Source: Cunninghamia lanceolata | Taxonomy: Eukaryota > Streptophyta > Pinopsida > Cupressales > Cupressaceae | NCBI GenBank assembly: GCA_027924645.1 | Contig: BSBN01000233.1 | Coordinates: 10,682,501-10,746,500, forward strand | DNA: 64,000 nucleotides | Reading direction: 5' to 3' | Shown: positions 54,202 through 64,000 of the stretch, piece by piece | How positions within the stretch are numbered: the stretch's first letter is position 1 | Layout of the letters: every line of letters begins with the position of its first letter | Position numbers and translations under genes: made by a program | The notes under the pieces: model-generated | Database searches by the model: none | What the model was told of the DNA's origin: nothing | Seen by the model: the letters and a program-made list of their open reading frames with translations, nothing else

Positions 54202-55720
54202 TGTTTAGTGGAAATTTGGATTTGTTAATGTTTTAGTGTTTTGATGTTTAAATCCTCCTTTCCACTTTACATTCAAGGATCTAGGGTCGAGTGGCAATTC
54301 ACTATCATACCCTAGATCACTGTGAGATGTAGGGAAACTTGGATTAGGGAATTTAATTACCAATTTCTCTTCTCTTATGCTCAATTGACCATTAAAACCC
54401 TAATTATGCTAATACAGCAATAAACTGACGAATAATGGAAAAAACTCTTGCAGACGGGAGTAAAATAGCAAATCACAGAATACCTATTTTCAGGGTTCCA
54501 AGGCAGAACAGTTGGGGACAATGGAGTGGGTTCCCAAGTCCAAGGTACCAATTTGTTTGTAGGATCCGAACCTCCTTCTGACACTGATTAGCCCTGTAAC
54601 TTCTGTTTATGGAAACTTAGCTACAGAGGACACTAGAGTGAGTGCCCAAGTCCTGGAAATGCTTCAGTGTCTAGCTTCTCTTCAAATACCGAATCCTTGA
54701 TGTCTGGCAATCCTTCTTGCAACTTCACTTCTCTTGAATATGACACATGTAACCTGCAATCACAAGATTTGATTTGGGGGTTGTGGTGTTTGGAGGCTTG
54801 TCTCAGTCAAGCCTTAGAGGACACTTAAGTCTTCGAACACTGTTGTCAAATAGAGAGTGCATACCCTTGAGAGGCAGAGGCAAAAACCAAAGGAATTGAT
54901 AATGAAAACACAATATAATGTCATCTTGTAGTGAAGATATCATGGGAGGAAGATTCTCTTCATGCCATGATGAAATGGATGCTCAAATCTACAAACCACA
55001 CAAGTCTGCTCTTGCAACACAATAAAATCCTTGAATCACCTTGAGAACACTTGAACATCACAATTTCCATCTAATTGAAATCTAGTCTACAAATGAATGC
55101 CTAAACATGCTTTTATATGCAACTACAAGCATTCCTGCCAAGATTCCAAAAATCAAAACTTACTGTGTTGGCAAAGGACCCAAATAATGGTCATAAACCA
55201 TGGGAGGAAGATGCTCTTCATGCCATGATGAAATGGATGCTCAAATCTGCAAATACAAACACACAAACTACACAAGTATGCTCTTGCAACACAATGAAAG
55301 CCTTAAATCACCTTGAGAACACTTGAACATCACAATTGCCATCTAATTGAAATCTAGTGTACAAATGAATGCCTAAACATGCTTTTATAAGCAACTACAA
55401 GTATTCCCACCAAGATTCTGAAAATCAAAACTTACCATGTTAGCAAAGGACCCAAATAATGGTCATAAACCAACACCCAAAAATTAGGGCTGCCACAAAA
55501 TAGGGCAGGACTAGGGCGTGGGTGCCGAAGTCCTCCCCCCAATTTTGGGTAGGGTATAGCTCAAGGGGTCCTCCTAGGTCCACTTTTCCATGAAACCTAG
55601 GTCTCATTCCATCGGGATGCCAAAATATGAACTAAGATAGTGTCCTAAATGCATGCAAAAGACCCGAGAGCTAAACCTTATGAGGGAAAAGCCCCCAAGA
55701 GGACATTTTCTAATGTTACA
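54202..55720 (-). repeat. N2 5' LTR with internal tandem duplication
   Basis: The LTR is 1519 bp, 276 bp longer than the 3' LTR. The excess is explained by a duplicated block (54951-55198 and 55199-55470). Ends are TGTTTAGTGG and AATGTTACA on the plus strand. Confidence 0.88.
54951..55470 (-). repeat. Tandem duplication of the promoter block in the N2 5' LTR
   Basis: Both units start CATGGGAGGAAGAT and end in GGTCATAAACCA. Unit 1 is 248 bp. Unit 2 is about 272 bp with an extra CAAATACAAACACACAAACTA-like insert. Each contains the TATA region (minus CATATAAAAGCATG in unit 1, CTTATAAAAGCATG in unit 2). Confidence 0.85.
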
Positions 55721-55725
55721 ACTTT

Positions 55726-56733
55726 GTCCCCATCATAATAGGAATAGTCAATGATTTGCACTCCACCATACTAAATCTCTCCAACATAGTGTTAACATAC
55801 TTACTCTGGCCTAACCAAAGTTTTTTTTTTCTCTGTCTCTCCTAATCTCCATCCCCGAAATGTACCTAGCTACCCCTAAGTTTTTCATTTCAAACTGTGC
55901 CGACAACTGAGACTTCAAATTAGAAATCATATTCTTACCATTCCCAATCAGCAACATATCATCAACATATAGTGCAATAATGAGAATACGATCATTGTCA
56001 AATTTGTAATACACACAATGATTTGATTTCGATCTCAGAAATCTAATAGACAACACAAAGACATCAAACTTCAAGTACCACATCTTAGGAGATTATTTCA
56101 ATCCATACGAAGACTTCTTTAAATTGCAAACCAAATTTTCTTTACCTTTGACTATGTAGTGCTCTAGCTGTGACATGTATTGTTCTTCCTCCAAGTCACC
56201 ATGAAGGAAAGTTGTCTTCACATCCATTTGTTCCACTTCTAAATCATAGGCTACTACAAGAGATAGTAGGAACTGAATAGATGTCAGCTTTGCAATGGGA
56301 GAAAAAATCTCAGCATAATCAATTCCCTCCACTTGTGAATACCCCTTCGCAACCAATCTAGTCTTATATTTCTCAACACTGCCATCTACACCAAATTTCT
56401 TCTTGAACACCCATTTGCATCCAATAGGTTTCTATCCATCAGGAAAAGGCACCAAGTCCCAAGTTTTATTCTTTTCCAAAGAAGCCATCTCATCTTCCAT
56501 GGCCTCCTTGCAAGAACCTACATCTTTCATGCCCATATCCTCTCTCACAGTTCTAGGCTCATCAGTGTTAGTAAGTGTAACATCAAAAATTGTCCTCTTG
56601 TATGGAACGATACAATTTCCCTCAGTTAAGCTCCTCACCTTTGGTGACCTCTCAACCTTTATCTTTCTAGCCTTCCTGGAACCCTGATATAGTAAGTCTA
56701 GTTGCAAAATATTCTCTTTTTGAGGTAACCTTT
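55726..56733 (-). pseudogene. pol: C2 reverse transcriptase, broken
   Basis: Minus strand. 56707-56432 has MASLEKNKTWDLVPFPDG, the start of the copia RT. 56410-56093 has FGVDGSVEKYKTRLVAKGYS, GIDYAEIFSPIAKLTSI and MDVKTTFLHGDLEEEQYM. 56083-55811 has KSNHCVYYKFDNDRILIIAL, YVDDMLLIGNGKNMI and LGVARYISGMEIRRDR. The YVDD motif is intact. Stops and frame changes separate the three parts. The frame ends at the N2 insertion (55720) and resumes at 40776. Confidence 0.85.
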
Positions 56734-58067
56734 TGATGGAACCTGAAAAGGGAATTTGGATTATAGGTCCCTAGGACCCCCAAAAAGTAGATCTAATTGG
56801 ACAATGGGGGCTTGGACTTGAGCATCCACCCCCTAGTCCTCCCATGTTTCTTGGGATTTTAAATTTTGGTGGGGTGTTGGCTCCTGCCGTGTGCCTCAGG
56901 ATTCCATTTTCAAATTCTTAGTTTTCACGCAATATTGAGACATTGTTTCAAAATTTGAATTTCCTTAAAGCTAGATATAAAAGTACATTTAAAATCATTT
57001 TATCACACACAATTCTTATGCAAGCTTGATGCCAAAACTCTAGTACAGTTACCATTGAAGATCAGTGACTTGTTGAAGATCTTGATAGTATTTTGAATTT
57101 TCTATCATGGAGACAATGGAAAGAGATTAGGAATCAAGATCTTGAGACTATCTTACTCTTCCTAGGGTTTGTACACCTTTTGCACAATCAGGAGAAGGGT
57201 TGAATCCTCCAACATTGAGCTTGGATATCCTCTGCAGACATTGCTAATTCACCTTCTTGTTCATGTAAATCTTCATTTGTTTTTATCTCCTTGAGGTGAA
57301 GTTGTATGTGTTTAGTGATTCAAAGAAAGTTGTTGGTCTTCCCTTGATTGAGACATCTATGGTTTGATATTTCTACATACACATTGTTAGGTTTGCACAC
57401 ACTTCTGCAAATCTTTATCTCTGGCTATTGTTGAGCTAGAAATATCAAAGACAGGGCTTGATTGAGGTAAACTCCTATATAGCTGCAACATCTTTCTCCT
57501 TCTTTTGTAGGTGTAGATCATGTTTTGTAGGTTTTGATGGACATAAGCTACAGGAAGGAGGATATTACGAGTACAATCACTATAGACTTTTGAATCTCCA
57601 AATTCCAACACTTGCGGGACTAAGGAGCAGGTACCCTAGTCTAACTGGGGAAATCTTCAGGATTTGGAAGCCATCTGGGAATACCAGATAGCCTGTGCAG
57701 AGGACTTTTAGTAATAAGAACTTTCAAGACTAAGGAGTGGGTGCCCTAGTCTAGTTGGCCCTCAAAATCTGGGTGCATAGTCTCTGAAACCCTTTCTCTA
57801 CATTTCTGTGATTAGTTTTTCCTGTTTCATTATCAGATTCTGAATATCTCTGATTTAAGGCATAATTAGGGTTTTACTTGGCTTATGAACAAAAACACTT
57901 ACCAAAACCTTAGTTAGGCTCTTGGAATTAGACCATGCAAGCATAAGGGACAGACAAAGTGACTAGTAGCTTGATCTAGAACTCAGTCCTTGTCCTCTCA
58001 ATGTTTAGCATGATGAAAAAGTAGTACTTGACCTAGTTGAGACAAATCTACAATTTTACCCTAAACA
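56734..58067 (+). repeat. L4: 5' LTR related to the N family
   Basis: It ends ACCCTAAACA followed by a PBS identical to that of N1 (TGGTGAACCC at 58071-58080). The middle has TATAAAAG (56976-56983), and upstream is a CTTGGACTTGAGCATCC/CCCTAGTCCTCCC stem region like the N-family stem-loop. The left edge is placed at TGATGGAACC, where the C2 similarity ends, and is uncertain by about 20 bp. Confidence 0.65.
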
Positions 58068-58378
58068 TTTTGGTGAACCCAAGCTTTAAAGAATTTTCAT
58101 CATTTTAAACTTTAGATCTGAACTGAATTGCTGTCCTAGAGCATAATTGGATTGAAAAACCTCTTTGGTGAAATTCCATGTATTGAATTGTGAATCCTAT
58201 TTTTTATTTTTTCACTAAAAGAGTTGAAAATTATCATTTATTGCTTTGCATAGTATTTCATTTTCATAGGACATCATTGTGCATTTAAATCTTGGGTTAA
58301 AAAGAGCATGTTAAAATGTTAGATTACTTTTTGCAAGATTTTCATGCTTATGATGAGCCGTTTAGTCATGATGAGTTC
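58068..58378 (+). other. gag: Leader and gag start behind L4
   Basis: After the PBS there is a 235-bp AT-rich leader. ATG 58316 then opens a frame (MLDYFLQDFHAYDEPFSHDE) that is cut at 58378 by the G4 LTR. It is too short to assign to a domain. A gag start is inferred from position. Unlike N1 and N2, no tandem leader units lie between PBS and ATG. Confidence 0.4.
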
Positions 58379-59123
58379 TGTAGACACCTAAAAATGTCCA
58401 ACACCTTGTCACTAGCATGTTTTTCCCTAGGTACCCATGTCATCACCTAATTAGTTAAATAAATTTTATTTATTTGACTAATTTATTTTATCCCCTTTTA
58501 ATCCCATAATCCTATCTTCTATAATTAAATAAATTTTTATTTATTTAATTATCTTTCCACATCATCTCTCATCACAAATCCAAAATTAATTAAATAAATC
58601 AAATATTTATTTAAATAATAAACTCTTAAACATATCATATTACTTTCTTTCTAAAAATTTGTAACTCATGCATATCTAATTAATTTATTTAATTAGATAA
58701 TTCCTCTCATCTTTTTGGAATTTATTTCCTTTAAAGCAAAAAACAATATCTTTCTATCTTTTTAAAATCCTACCTTATCTTGTTTTATTTCCTCTTTTGT
58801 CTAATAAAGAAAAAATCCAATCCTTATCTTATCTTCTTCCCTCCACAAACTCTAGTCAGCCCTGCCTATAAATATGGCCTCTCACAAGTCATTTGAAGGC
58901 ATGATTTGAGTTTTAAGTATCCTTATTCTATCGATTTATCTCTGTAACTTTTCTCCATCATATCCTATCAACTTTATGTTCTGATTTGTGGGCAATCAAC
59001 ATCTGATCATCTACATCGATCAATCTTGTATATATCACTTTGAGGTATTCAACAAAGTTTGGGTAAAAAGTAATTTGCATTGTATTGTTTTATCTTACAT
59101 TTATCTGAATTTTCTCGATTACA
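58379..59123 (+). repeat. G4 5' LTR
   Basis: The LTR is 745 bp, TGTAGACACC...CGATTACA. It is AT-rich with TTAAATAAA/TTTATTTAA palindromes, as in G1. TATAAATA is at 58867-58874 in GCCTATAAATATGGCC, so the transcript would start near 58900. Confidence 0.75.
58867..58874 (+). promoter_or_regulatory. G4 LTR TATA box
   Basis: TATAAATA in a locally GC-richer context (GCC...TGGCC), 257 bp before the LTR end. Confidence 0.65.
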
Positions 59124-59126
59124 TTC

Positions 59127-59146
59127 TGGTACACCCAGTGGGACCT
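59127..59146 (+). promoter_or_regulatory. G4 primer-binding site
   Basis: TGGTACACCCAGTGGGACCT stands three bases behind the LTR. It corresponds to the G1 site. Confidence 0.65.
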
Positions 59147-62100
59147 ACTTCTCCTGATTAAATTTCATGTTTTTGCAAGTTCTATGGTAAAAATTTGTGT
59201 TATTTCTAACTCCCATTGTCAATTTTTGTAGAGTAGCTATCACAAACGACCTCCGGGGCTCAAAAGGACTATACCATCATGTTCAGGAGGCTGATTCCAA
59301 GATTTTTGACTATAAATTTGCATGTTTTTCGTCATAGGAAAATTTTTGTAAAATTAAAAAATATATATTTTGCAGCCTATACAGTACAAATCCGTATAGA
59401 TCCATACCGTATAGACTATTTGATCTACCTTTGTCTGTATTTGTAGGCTGAAACCTTAAATGGCACGCTTGGAAAAAATTTGGGTGTGTGTTTAAAGCTT
59501 TCTTGGTTGTAGGTCATTGTACGGTCGAAACCCTAGCCTTTCTCACCCATTTCCATTGTCTCTACAAACACTTCCCTGTCCCCACTTCAAATCATCCTCC
59601 ATATCTGTAGACCACCATATAGTTTCTAATCTTTCTTTGGTTGCCATTTTTTTTTGGAGTTTTCTACCCTTGTAGTGTCATCTCCACTCCAGGCCACATT
59701 CTTCATTGGCTTCAAATTTCCTATTCGCGGTTTGTTCCTTTGTAAGGTCAAACCTGCTCGGCCACACATAGTCAATAGTCAAATTTCACACAATCCAAGC
59801 CTGCTTCAACATTGTCGTGGTGTTCAAAATCACTCAAGGTCATGGTTTTCTACCATTTGTTGTCGAGGCTAGTCATAACTGTTAAATAAACTTTAGTTTG
59901 GGTTGCTATCTTCAAAACCCTTGCCGTTCTCAGTTGATACACCGCCATCTACAATCTTCCTGTCATCACTCCCCACCCAGTTGCCACTCAAGATCACATC
60001 AACTACTGCTAACAAACCATCAATCTGTGAATTCCTACCAGCATTTCAATCCCTGTCACCACCTAAGCATTTCCCTTTGCCATTGGTCAAAACCCTTGTC
60101 TTCTACCTACGAAAAACCTTTGATCCTTTTTGACACTCCTAAGACTGCAGTCGACGTCATTCATAGTTGTGGTCATTGCTACTAAATACCAGTCAAAGTT
60201 TGACTTTGATCGACCAACCTCCATCGCTACTTTAAACTTTTCTTTGTTGTCCCCAGTAGTGGCGACCATAACTGTTGCCACCACCCTGCCAACACTAAAG
60301 GGATTTGCACCCTTCCCTCTAAGCCTTAAATCACCACTCAACCATAGTCTCCACCTCGACACTATTTCCACTAGGTCACCACCCTCTGCTATTAGTCAAA
60401 AATAGTTGACCTTGAAAACTTAGTTGAGGGTCTTTTGGTATTCCCAAAATAACATTTAAGTGCATACTTTTAGGTTTTGACTTCAACATTTAGGCTTTTG
60501 TATTTAGCATTTAACATTTGGGGTGAACATTAAGGTTTGGTATCTGAGGTTCAAGGTTTAAGTTTTATCTATTCAATAGAAAGCCATAACTATAGCACAT
60601 GTGGTAAAAAACAACACTTTGCAAAACAATCAAATGGTCAACAAGTCAAACAAAAAGTAAAACTAGTCAACCTTGTTCTCATCTACATACCAAAGGAGGC
60701 GAATTTGTTTCTTTTTATCATAACAAGAGCATACAGAGGCCAAATCACACAAATGAATACTCGTTGGAAAGGTAATTTCGTGAAATTCACAATGGAGAAA
60801 GTTTGATCAGGTGATTTTATCATTTTGTTAGCTCTTTTTATAGTCAAATTTCAGCTACTTTCAGAGCTTAATCTATTGTTTTTCTTAGAAATTAATGATT
60901 TATCGATGCAACTTTTCCTAATCGCTTGTCAAAGAATAGAGAAAACAAACTAATGATTTATATTTCATAGATTCAAGTGGTCAAAGAACAATCTTTTTAT
61001 CACTAAAGTAGGCACATTTGGATTTGGTGTTTAAAATTAACTTTGTCTACTCCATGCTTGCTTTTCTTTATTTGTTTGCTTGTCTAGTTTGATTGTAACC
61101 CGATTTAGCAATAGAGGTATCCTCTGCCCCTGCCTATCCAATGGATCTGGGGTGCAAGAGAAACTATTACTAACTCTAGAGGGCTTGCCTCCCCATTGTG
61201 AGAAGGGGCTAAATCCAATCCCTTCCAAGCTGCTATATAAATAATACATTTGTACCAAAAGTCGCAAACGACGGGTGTTGTTGCGCTATACTGATGAATG
61301 TTCCCCCCAAAACCCTTTGGAGCGTAACCTCTGCAGGCTAGGAAGCCTCCATTAATAGAGTGAGTCACTACATGTATAGCCACCTGAATGGAAGCCCTTA
61401 TTAGAAACCTTTATGTAGTGGCTGAAAACCCCTATCTGTTGGTATAGGAGGAAACTCTGATATCTGTCCCACATTTTCATAGTTTATGGCAAAGATAGCA
61501 AGGTACCTCAAGATCTACGTGTCTTGAGGACTAGGAACTTGCTGTGCTTGAGAAGTGAGTGCACTGTAAGGGGGAGCCTGTGCCCCAAGTTCTTGGAGCT
61601 ATACACCATAAGTAGGCGCAGCTGGGTAAAACCAAGTGGGAACCCAATAGTTATTGTCTCAAGCAACCTAGGTGGTAAATGTTTGTGAATGGCTTGCATA
61701 TGAGTGTTTGCTATCTTGTCTTCTTGCCATAAAATTACGAAAAAAAATTTGTCAAAAATAAACTCCCTTTCATGAGAGTCCATCCTAATCACTTCCCAAT
61801 CAAACTTCAACCTTTCATATCCAAAAATACCTTGTGACTTTTCTAAGTATAATCCATATTCCATCCTAATCATATCCCAACCTTTCACCTCATTGTCCAC
61901 TTTCACTCTAGAGTACATCTATCCACTTTTTACCTTGATCTTGGAGAAAAGATTTTGATTTGTTAGACCCCTTAGCCATTTCATTCCAAAATCATTTTTT
62001 ACTAACATCCATCCAAACCTCAAATTTCCCACAAGACATTTAGCATTTGACCTTAAGAAACACCTCACCAACCTATCCAAAATCAATCAACATTGATCAA

Positions 62101-62335
62101 CCGAAACATATCCAAAAATCAATCTTGTGCAAAAGATTTAATCTAGATCTTATCCTCCATCATCCTTATTTTAATTGAGGGTCATTAGTCATCCTTTGAA
62201 GTGAAATAGTTATCCATCATTTCAGCTTAAGGTCATTAGTCTACCTTGAGTAGAAGGAATCATCCTTGAAACAAATCCAAAAGATCTAGGTTTTGTCCAA
62301 GCTCATCCTTTTGATTTTCAACTATCATCCAAACA
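59147..62335 (+). other. G4 leader, uncharacterised
   Basis: There is no frame with recognisable homology over 3.2 kb. CCGTATAGA occurs twice near 59391-59415. Bases 59890-60400 are C/T-rich and open in several frames on both strands, which is compositional. Bases 61050-61720 have a different, GC-richer composition (TTCCCCCCAAAACCCTTTGG, GTAAGGGGGAGCCTGTGCCC) and contain a 136-codon minus-strand open stretch (61918-61508) without known similarity. From 61900 on it is AT/C-rich and featureless. Confidence 0.4.
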
Positions 62336-63448
62336 TGTTGGCAAGAGACATTCCTAGGCATGTCAGGTGTTTTCATTGATGGCAATTGAATCTATCTTAC
62401 ACATCCACATTGTATCATTTCATCATACTGGAAGTGAGATTGCAGATTTATCTAAGTCCAGATAGACCAGAATAGAGCATATGATAGGGTTCAACATTTT
62501 GGTCCACATTTCTCCATAGGTAATCATATTGTGTTGTGGATCCAAGGGAATGTTAAGAGATTTCAAGCCTACCTAAATCCAAATTTTTAGCCTCTGTTGA
62601 TGAAGGGATTGAAATTTACAAGCATCTCAGTATTGGGTTTTGGTTAGATAGTTCAGTCTGGTAAAGAACATGCCGACTTGGTGTTTGATCCTTCTACAGA
62701 TTAAGAGAAGTGGATGGTTGAGTAATTTATGAGATCCATTGGTATTGACCAACATGTGTGGTGACTTGAATACATAGGTTTTGGTCCGTATTGATGTTTG
62801 TGTATGTATTCAATCGATAGAATAGTTATATTGAAAACATTTCTAAGTTTTCTTGAGACCTACTGCAGTTGATGAAATTTCATGTTGCAGATATATATAT
62901 GATCAATAGGTTTGAGCATTTGGTGGTATGAATGTGTGAATATGATGTGATAGGTGTGAAGTGTGGTAGTATCAAGTGCGAAGAAAAGATATCTAAGCTC
63001 TAGATCATGGCAGAATAGTGAAACAGGGCAATGAGAGATGAAGTGTGTGAAGTCAGTATATTGAGCCTAACTGGAACTATAATCTTGCATTGTTAGATGC
63101 TATTCTTCAGTTAAAGTATTTCAGAAAACTCTTTATAATTGATCTTGTAGGCATTGAGCCTCCTTTGAGCAGTGAGCTCTAGGTAGTGTGCCCGAAGGCA
63201 TGTGCCTTCCCATTTGTAATACTTTTAATAGAGTATTAAATCTTGTGGGTTAACCCCCACTGTTGTTTTTCCCTTAACTGGGTTTCCACATAGAAATCTT
63301 GGTGTTCATGTGTGATGATCTTGTTGTTGTTATTCTTAAGTTCATGCTTCTTTCTCTTGAATGTATGTGGTAAATTAAAAAGGGAACATAATAATAAGTT
63401 TTGCAGAACACTAATTCACCCCCCTCTCAGTGTTCCTTAATTTCAATA
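62336..63448 (+). repeat. C3 5' LTR
   Basis: The LTR is 1113 bp, TGTTGGCAAGAG...TTTCAATA, with the same end as the C1 LTR. Near the end GAGCAGTGAGCTCTAGGTAG resembles the C1 minisatellite, and CCCCCACTGTTGTTTTTCCC matches the C1 region around 31920-31950. Confidence 0.75.
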
Positions 63449-63450
63449 AT

Positions 63451-63460
63451 TGGTATCAAA
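63451..63460 (+). promoter_or_regulatory. C3 primer-binding site
   Basis: TGGTATCAAA(G) is one base off the initiator tRNA-Met complement TGGTATCAGAG. The following GAAAGGTTCCTTGGAAGAA is shared with C1. Confidence 0.7.
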
Positions 63461-63516
63461 GAAAGGTTCCTTGGAAGAAGTTTAACAACTTGAGGAAGAT
63501 CTGGGAAGGTGTTTCA

Positions 63517-64000
63517 ATGGGTTCATTTAGATATTCTGATGGCATCAATGAACAACTTCAAGTTGCTTTAGAAGATCTTGATCAGTCCAGAGTAGAAGTC
63601 AAAGAACTACAAGAGAACCTTAAAGATGCTGAGGATTTCATTCAGACTTTAAAAGGACAACTAAGCAAATCTATGGAAAAGAGAAAATAGCTACTTCAGC
63701 AGTTAGTAAATTAGAAGGAAGACAATGGCATGGATGAGGATCTGAGGAAGAAGACAAAGGAATATGAGAAACTGCCAAAAAAAGTTATTGTCCTAAAACA
63801 TGAGATGGAATCCGGGGAGATGAGACTAACCAAGAAAATTGAGGAAAGGAAGAAGACTGAAGAAAATCTGAACTAGTCTCTGAAAGAAAGAACAAAAGAG
63901 TGCTGCAGATTGGATAGAATAATTGGCCATCTAGAGTCTGATCTACAAGAAACTAGGTATAATGATGAACAATTTGAAAGGCAAATTGTCATTCTCAAAC
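63517..64000 (+). pseudogene. C3 gag-region coiled coil, incomplete
   Basis: ATG 63517 opens 57 codons to a TAG. Beyond it the same phase continues with two further TAG stops to the window end. All of it is charged heptad-like sequence (LDQSRVEVKELQENLKDAED, KKTKEYEKLPKKVIVLKHEM, LESDLQETRYNDEQFERQIV), so a coiled coil of at least 160 residues. The usual copia gag domain seen in C1 is not in front of it. Long coiled coils occur in gag of some copia lineages. The exact lineage is not clear. Confidence 0.5.

Larger units (their letters stand above)
40782..55720 (-). mobile_element. N2: second copy of the N family, carrying G3 in its 3' LTR
   Basis: It is flanked by ACTTT inside C2. On the plus strand it begins TGTTTAGTGG and ends CTAATGTTACA. 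The 5' LTR is 54202-55720. The 3' LTR (40782-49898) is split by G3 at a CTAGA target site. Without G3 the element is about 7.07 kb, with a 4.30-kb interior against 4.26 kb in N1. It repeats the N1 plan: PBS, four leader units, a protease-like frame, putative 3' intron, three hairpins. Together with N1 it defines a family. Confidence 0.88.
38952..56733 (-). mobile_element. C2: Tork-like Ty1/copia element split by N2
   Basis: It is read on the minus strand. A 3' LTR (about 38952-39989) is followed to the right by a polypurine tract (minus AAGTGGGAGAA), the end of RNase H, then the N2 insertion with TSD ACTTT (40777-40781 and 55721-55725), and then the RT. The element is cut near 56733 by L4, so its protease, gag and 5' LTR are not in the window. 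The phrases KNPTFHAKTKHIDV and NVADALTKHVG are characteristic of the Tork group. Confidence 0.8.
58379..62335 (+). mobile_element. G4: Tat-like Ty3/gypsy 5' part, related to G1
   Basis: It begins with an LTR whose first 20 bases differ from those of G1 at four positions, followed by a PBS of the same type. The rest, up to the C3 LTR, is leader with no recognisable gag. The 3' part would lie beyond C3, outside the window. Confidence 0.65.
62336..64000 (+). mobile_element. C3: Ty1/copia element, 5' part
   Basis: LTR, PBS and the first 480 bp of the gag region. It continues beyond the window. The five bases before it (AAACA) should be one copy of its target-site duplication. Confidence 0.7.

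Noticed and set aside
59898..60405. Several overlapping frames of 76-95 codons on both strands in the G4 leader
   Set aside because: C/T-rich composition suppresses stops. No frame shows protein-like constraint or similarity.
61508..61918. 136-codon minus-strand frame as a host gene
   Set aside because: No recognised domain, no promoter or splice context, and it is antisense within the G4 leader. It is left as uncharacterised.
1..64000. tRNA, rRNA, CRISPR or bacterial mobile elements
   Set aside because: None was seen. Gene content, LTR structure and composition are those of plant nuclear repeats. Bacterial-type operon features are absent.

Overview
The window looks like intergenic DNA from a large-genome seed plant. 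A gymnosperm such as a conifer is plausible, but the sequence does not prove it. I found no intact host gene, no rRNA or tRNA gene and no CRISPR array. Nearly all of it is a nest of LTR retrotransposons of different ages, most of them decayed. Many in-frame stops are TAG or TAA where related proteins have Gln or Trp, as expected from long-term cytosine methylation and deamination.

Layout, using working names given here. G1 (1-14374, minus) is a Tat-like Ty3/gypsy element. Its 5' LTR is at the right (13243-14374), followed leftwards by a PBS, a repeat-rich leader, gag, protease, a linker with a G-patch-like start, RT, two RNase H domains and integrase. Beyond pol, on the opposite strand, lies a broken plant-mobile-domain (PMD) gene. 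G2 (plus) is an older Ty3/gypsy element into which G1, N1, S1 and C1 inserted. Its fragments are 14375-14838, 21581-24416, 29038-30563 and 38151 to about 38951. They encode a gag/protease linker, a protease, an RNase H that lies before the RT, the RT and its own RNase H, and an integrase.

N1 (14839-21580, plus, TSD GAATC) and N2 (40782-55720, minus, TSD ACTTT) are two copies of a non-autonomous LTR family. It has no RT or integrase. It has one open frame related to the protease region of Ty3/gypsy pol, four leader repeats of about 175-185 bp, a conserved splice donor/acceptor pair about 710 bp apart behind the stop codon, three small hairpins, and a long stem-loop in each LTR. This family is the best candidate for something undescribed. 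S1 (24417-29037, TSD ATATG) is a 4.6-kb TG...CA insertion without coding capacity, probably a solo LTR, and it carries a dense array of different palindromes. C1 (30564-38150, TSD AGTTC) is a decayed Ty1/copia element with both LTRs.

C2 (minus, about 38952-40781 plus 55721 to about 56733) is a Tork-like Ty1/copia element split by N2. G3 (41218-49086, plus, TSD CTAGA) sits inside the left LTR of N2. It is a young chromovirus whose gag-pol frame is interrupted by only three stop codons. L4 (about 56734-58378) is an LTR and gag start related to the N family. It is interrupted by G4 (58379-62335), a relative of G1, which is followed by C3 (62336 to the end), a copia LTR with the start of gag.

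The target-site duplications give an insertion order: G2 before G1, N1, S1 and C1; C2 before N2 before G3; and, less firmly, C2 before L4 before G4 before C3. Boundaries with a matching TSD are reliable to the base. The others are marked as approximate.
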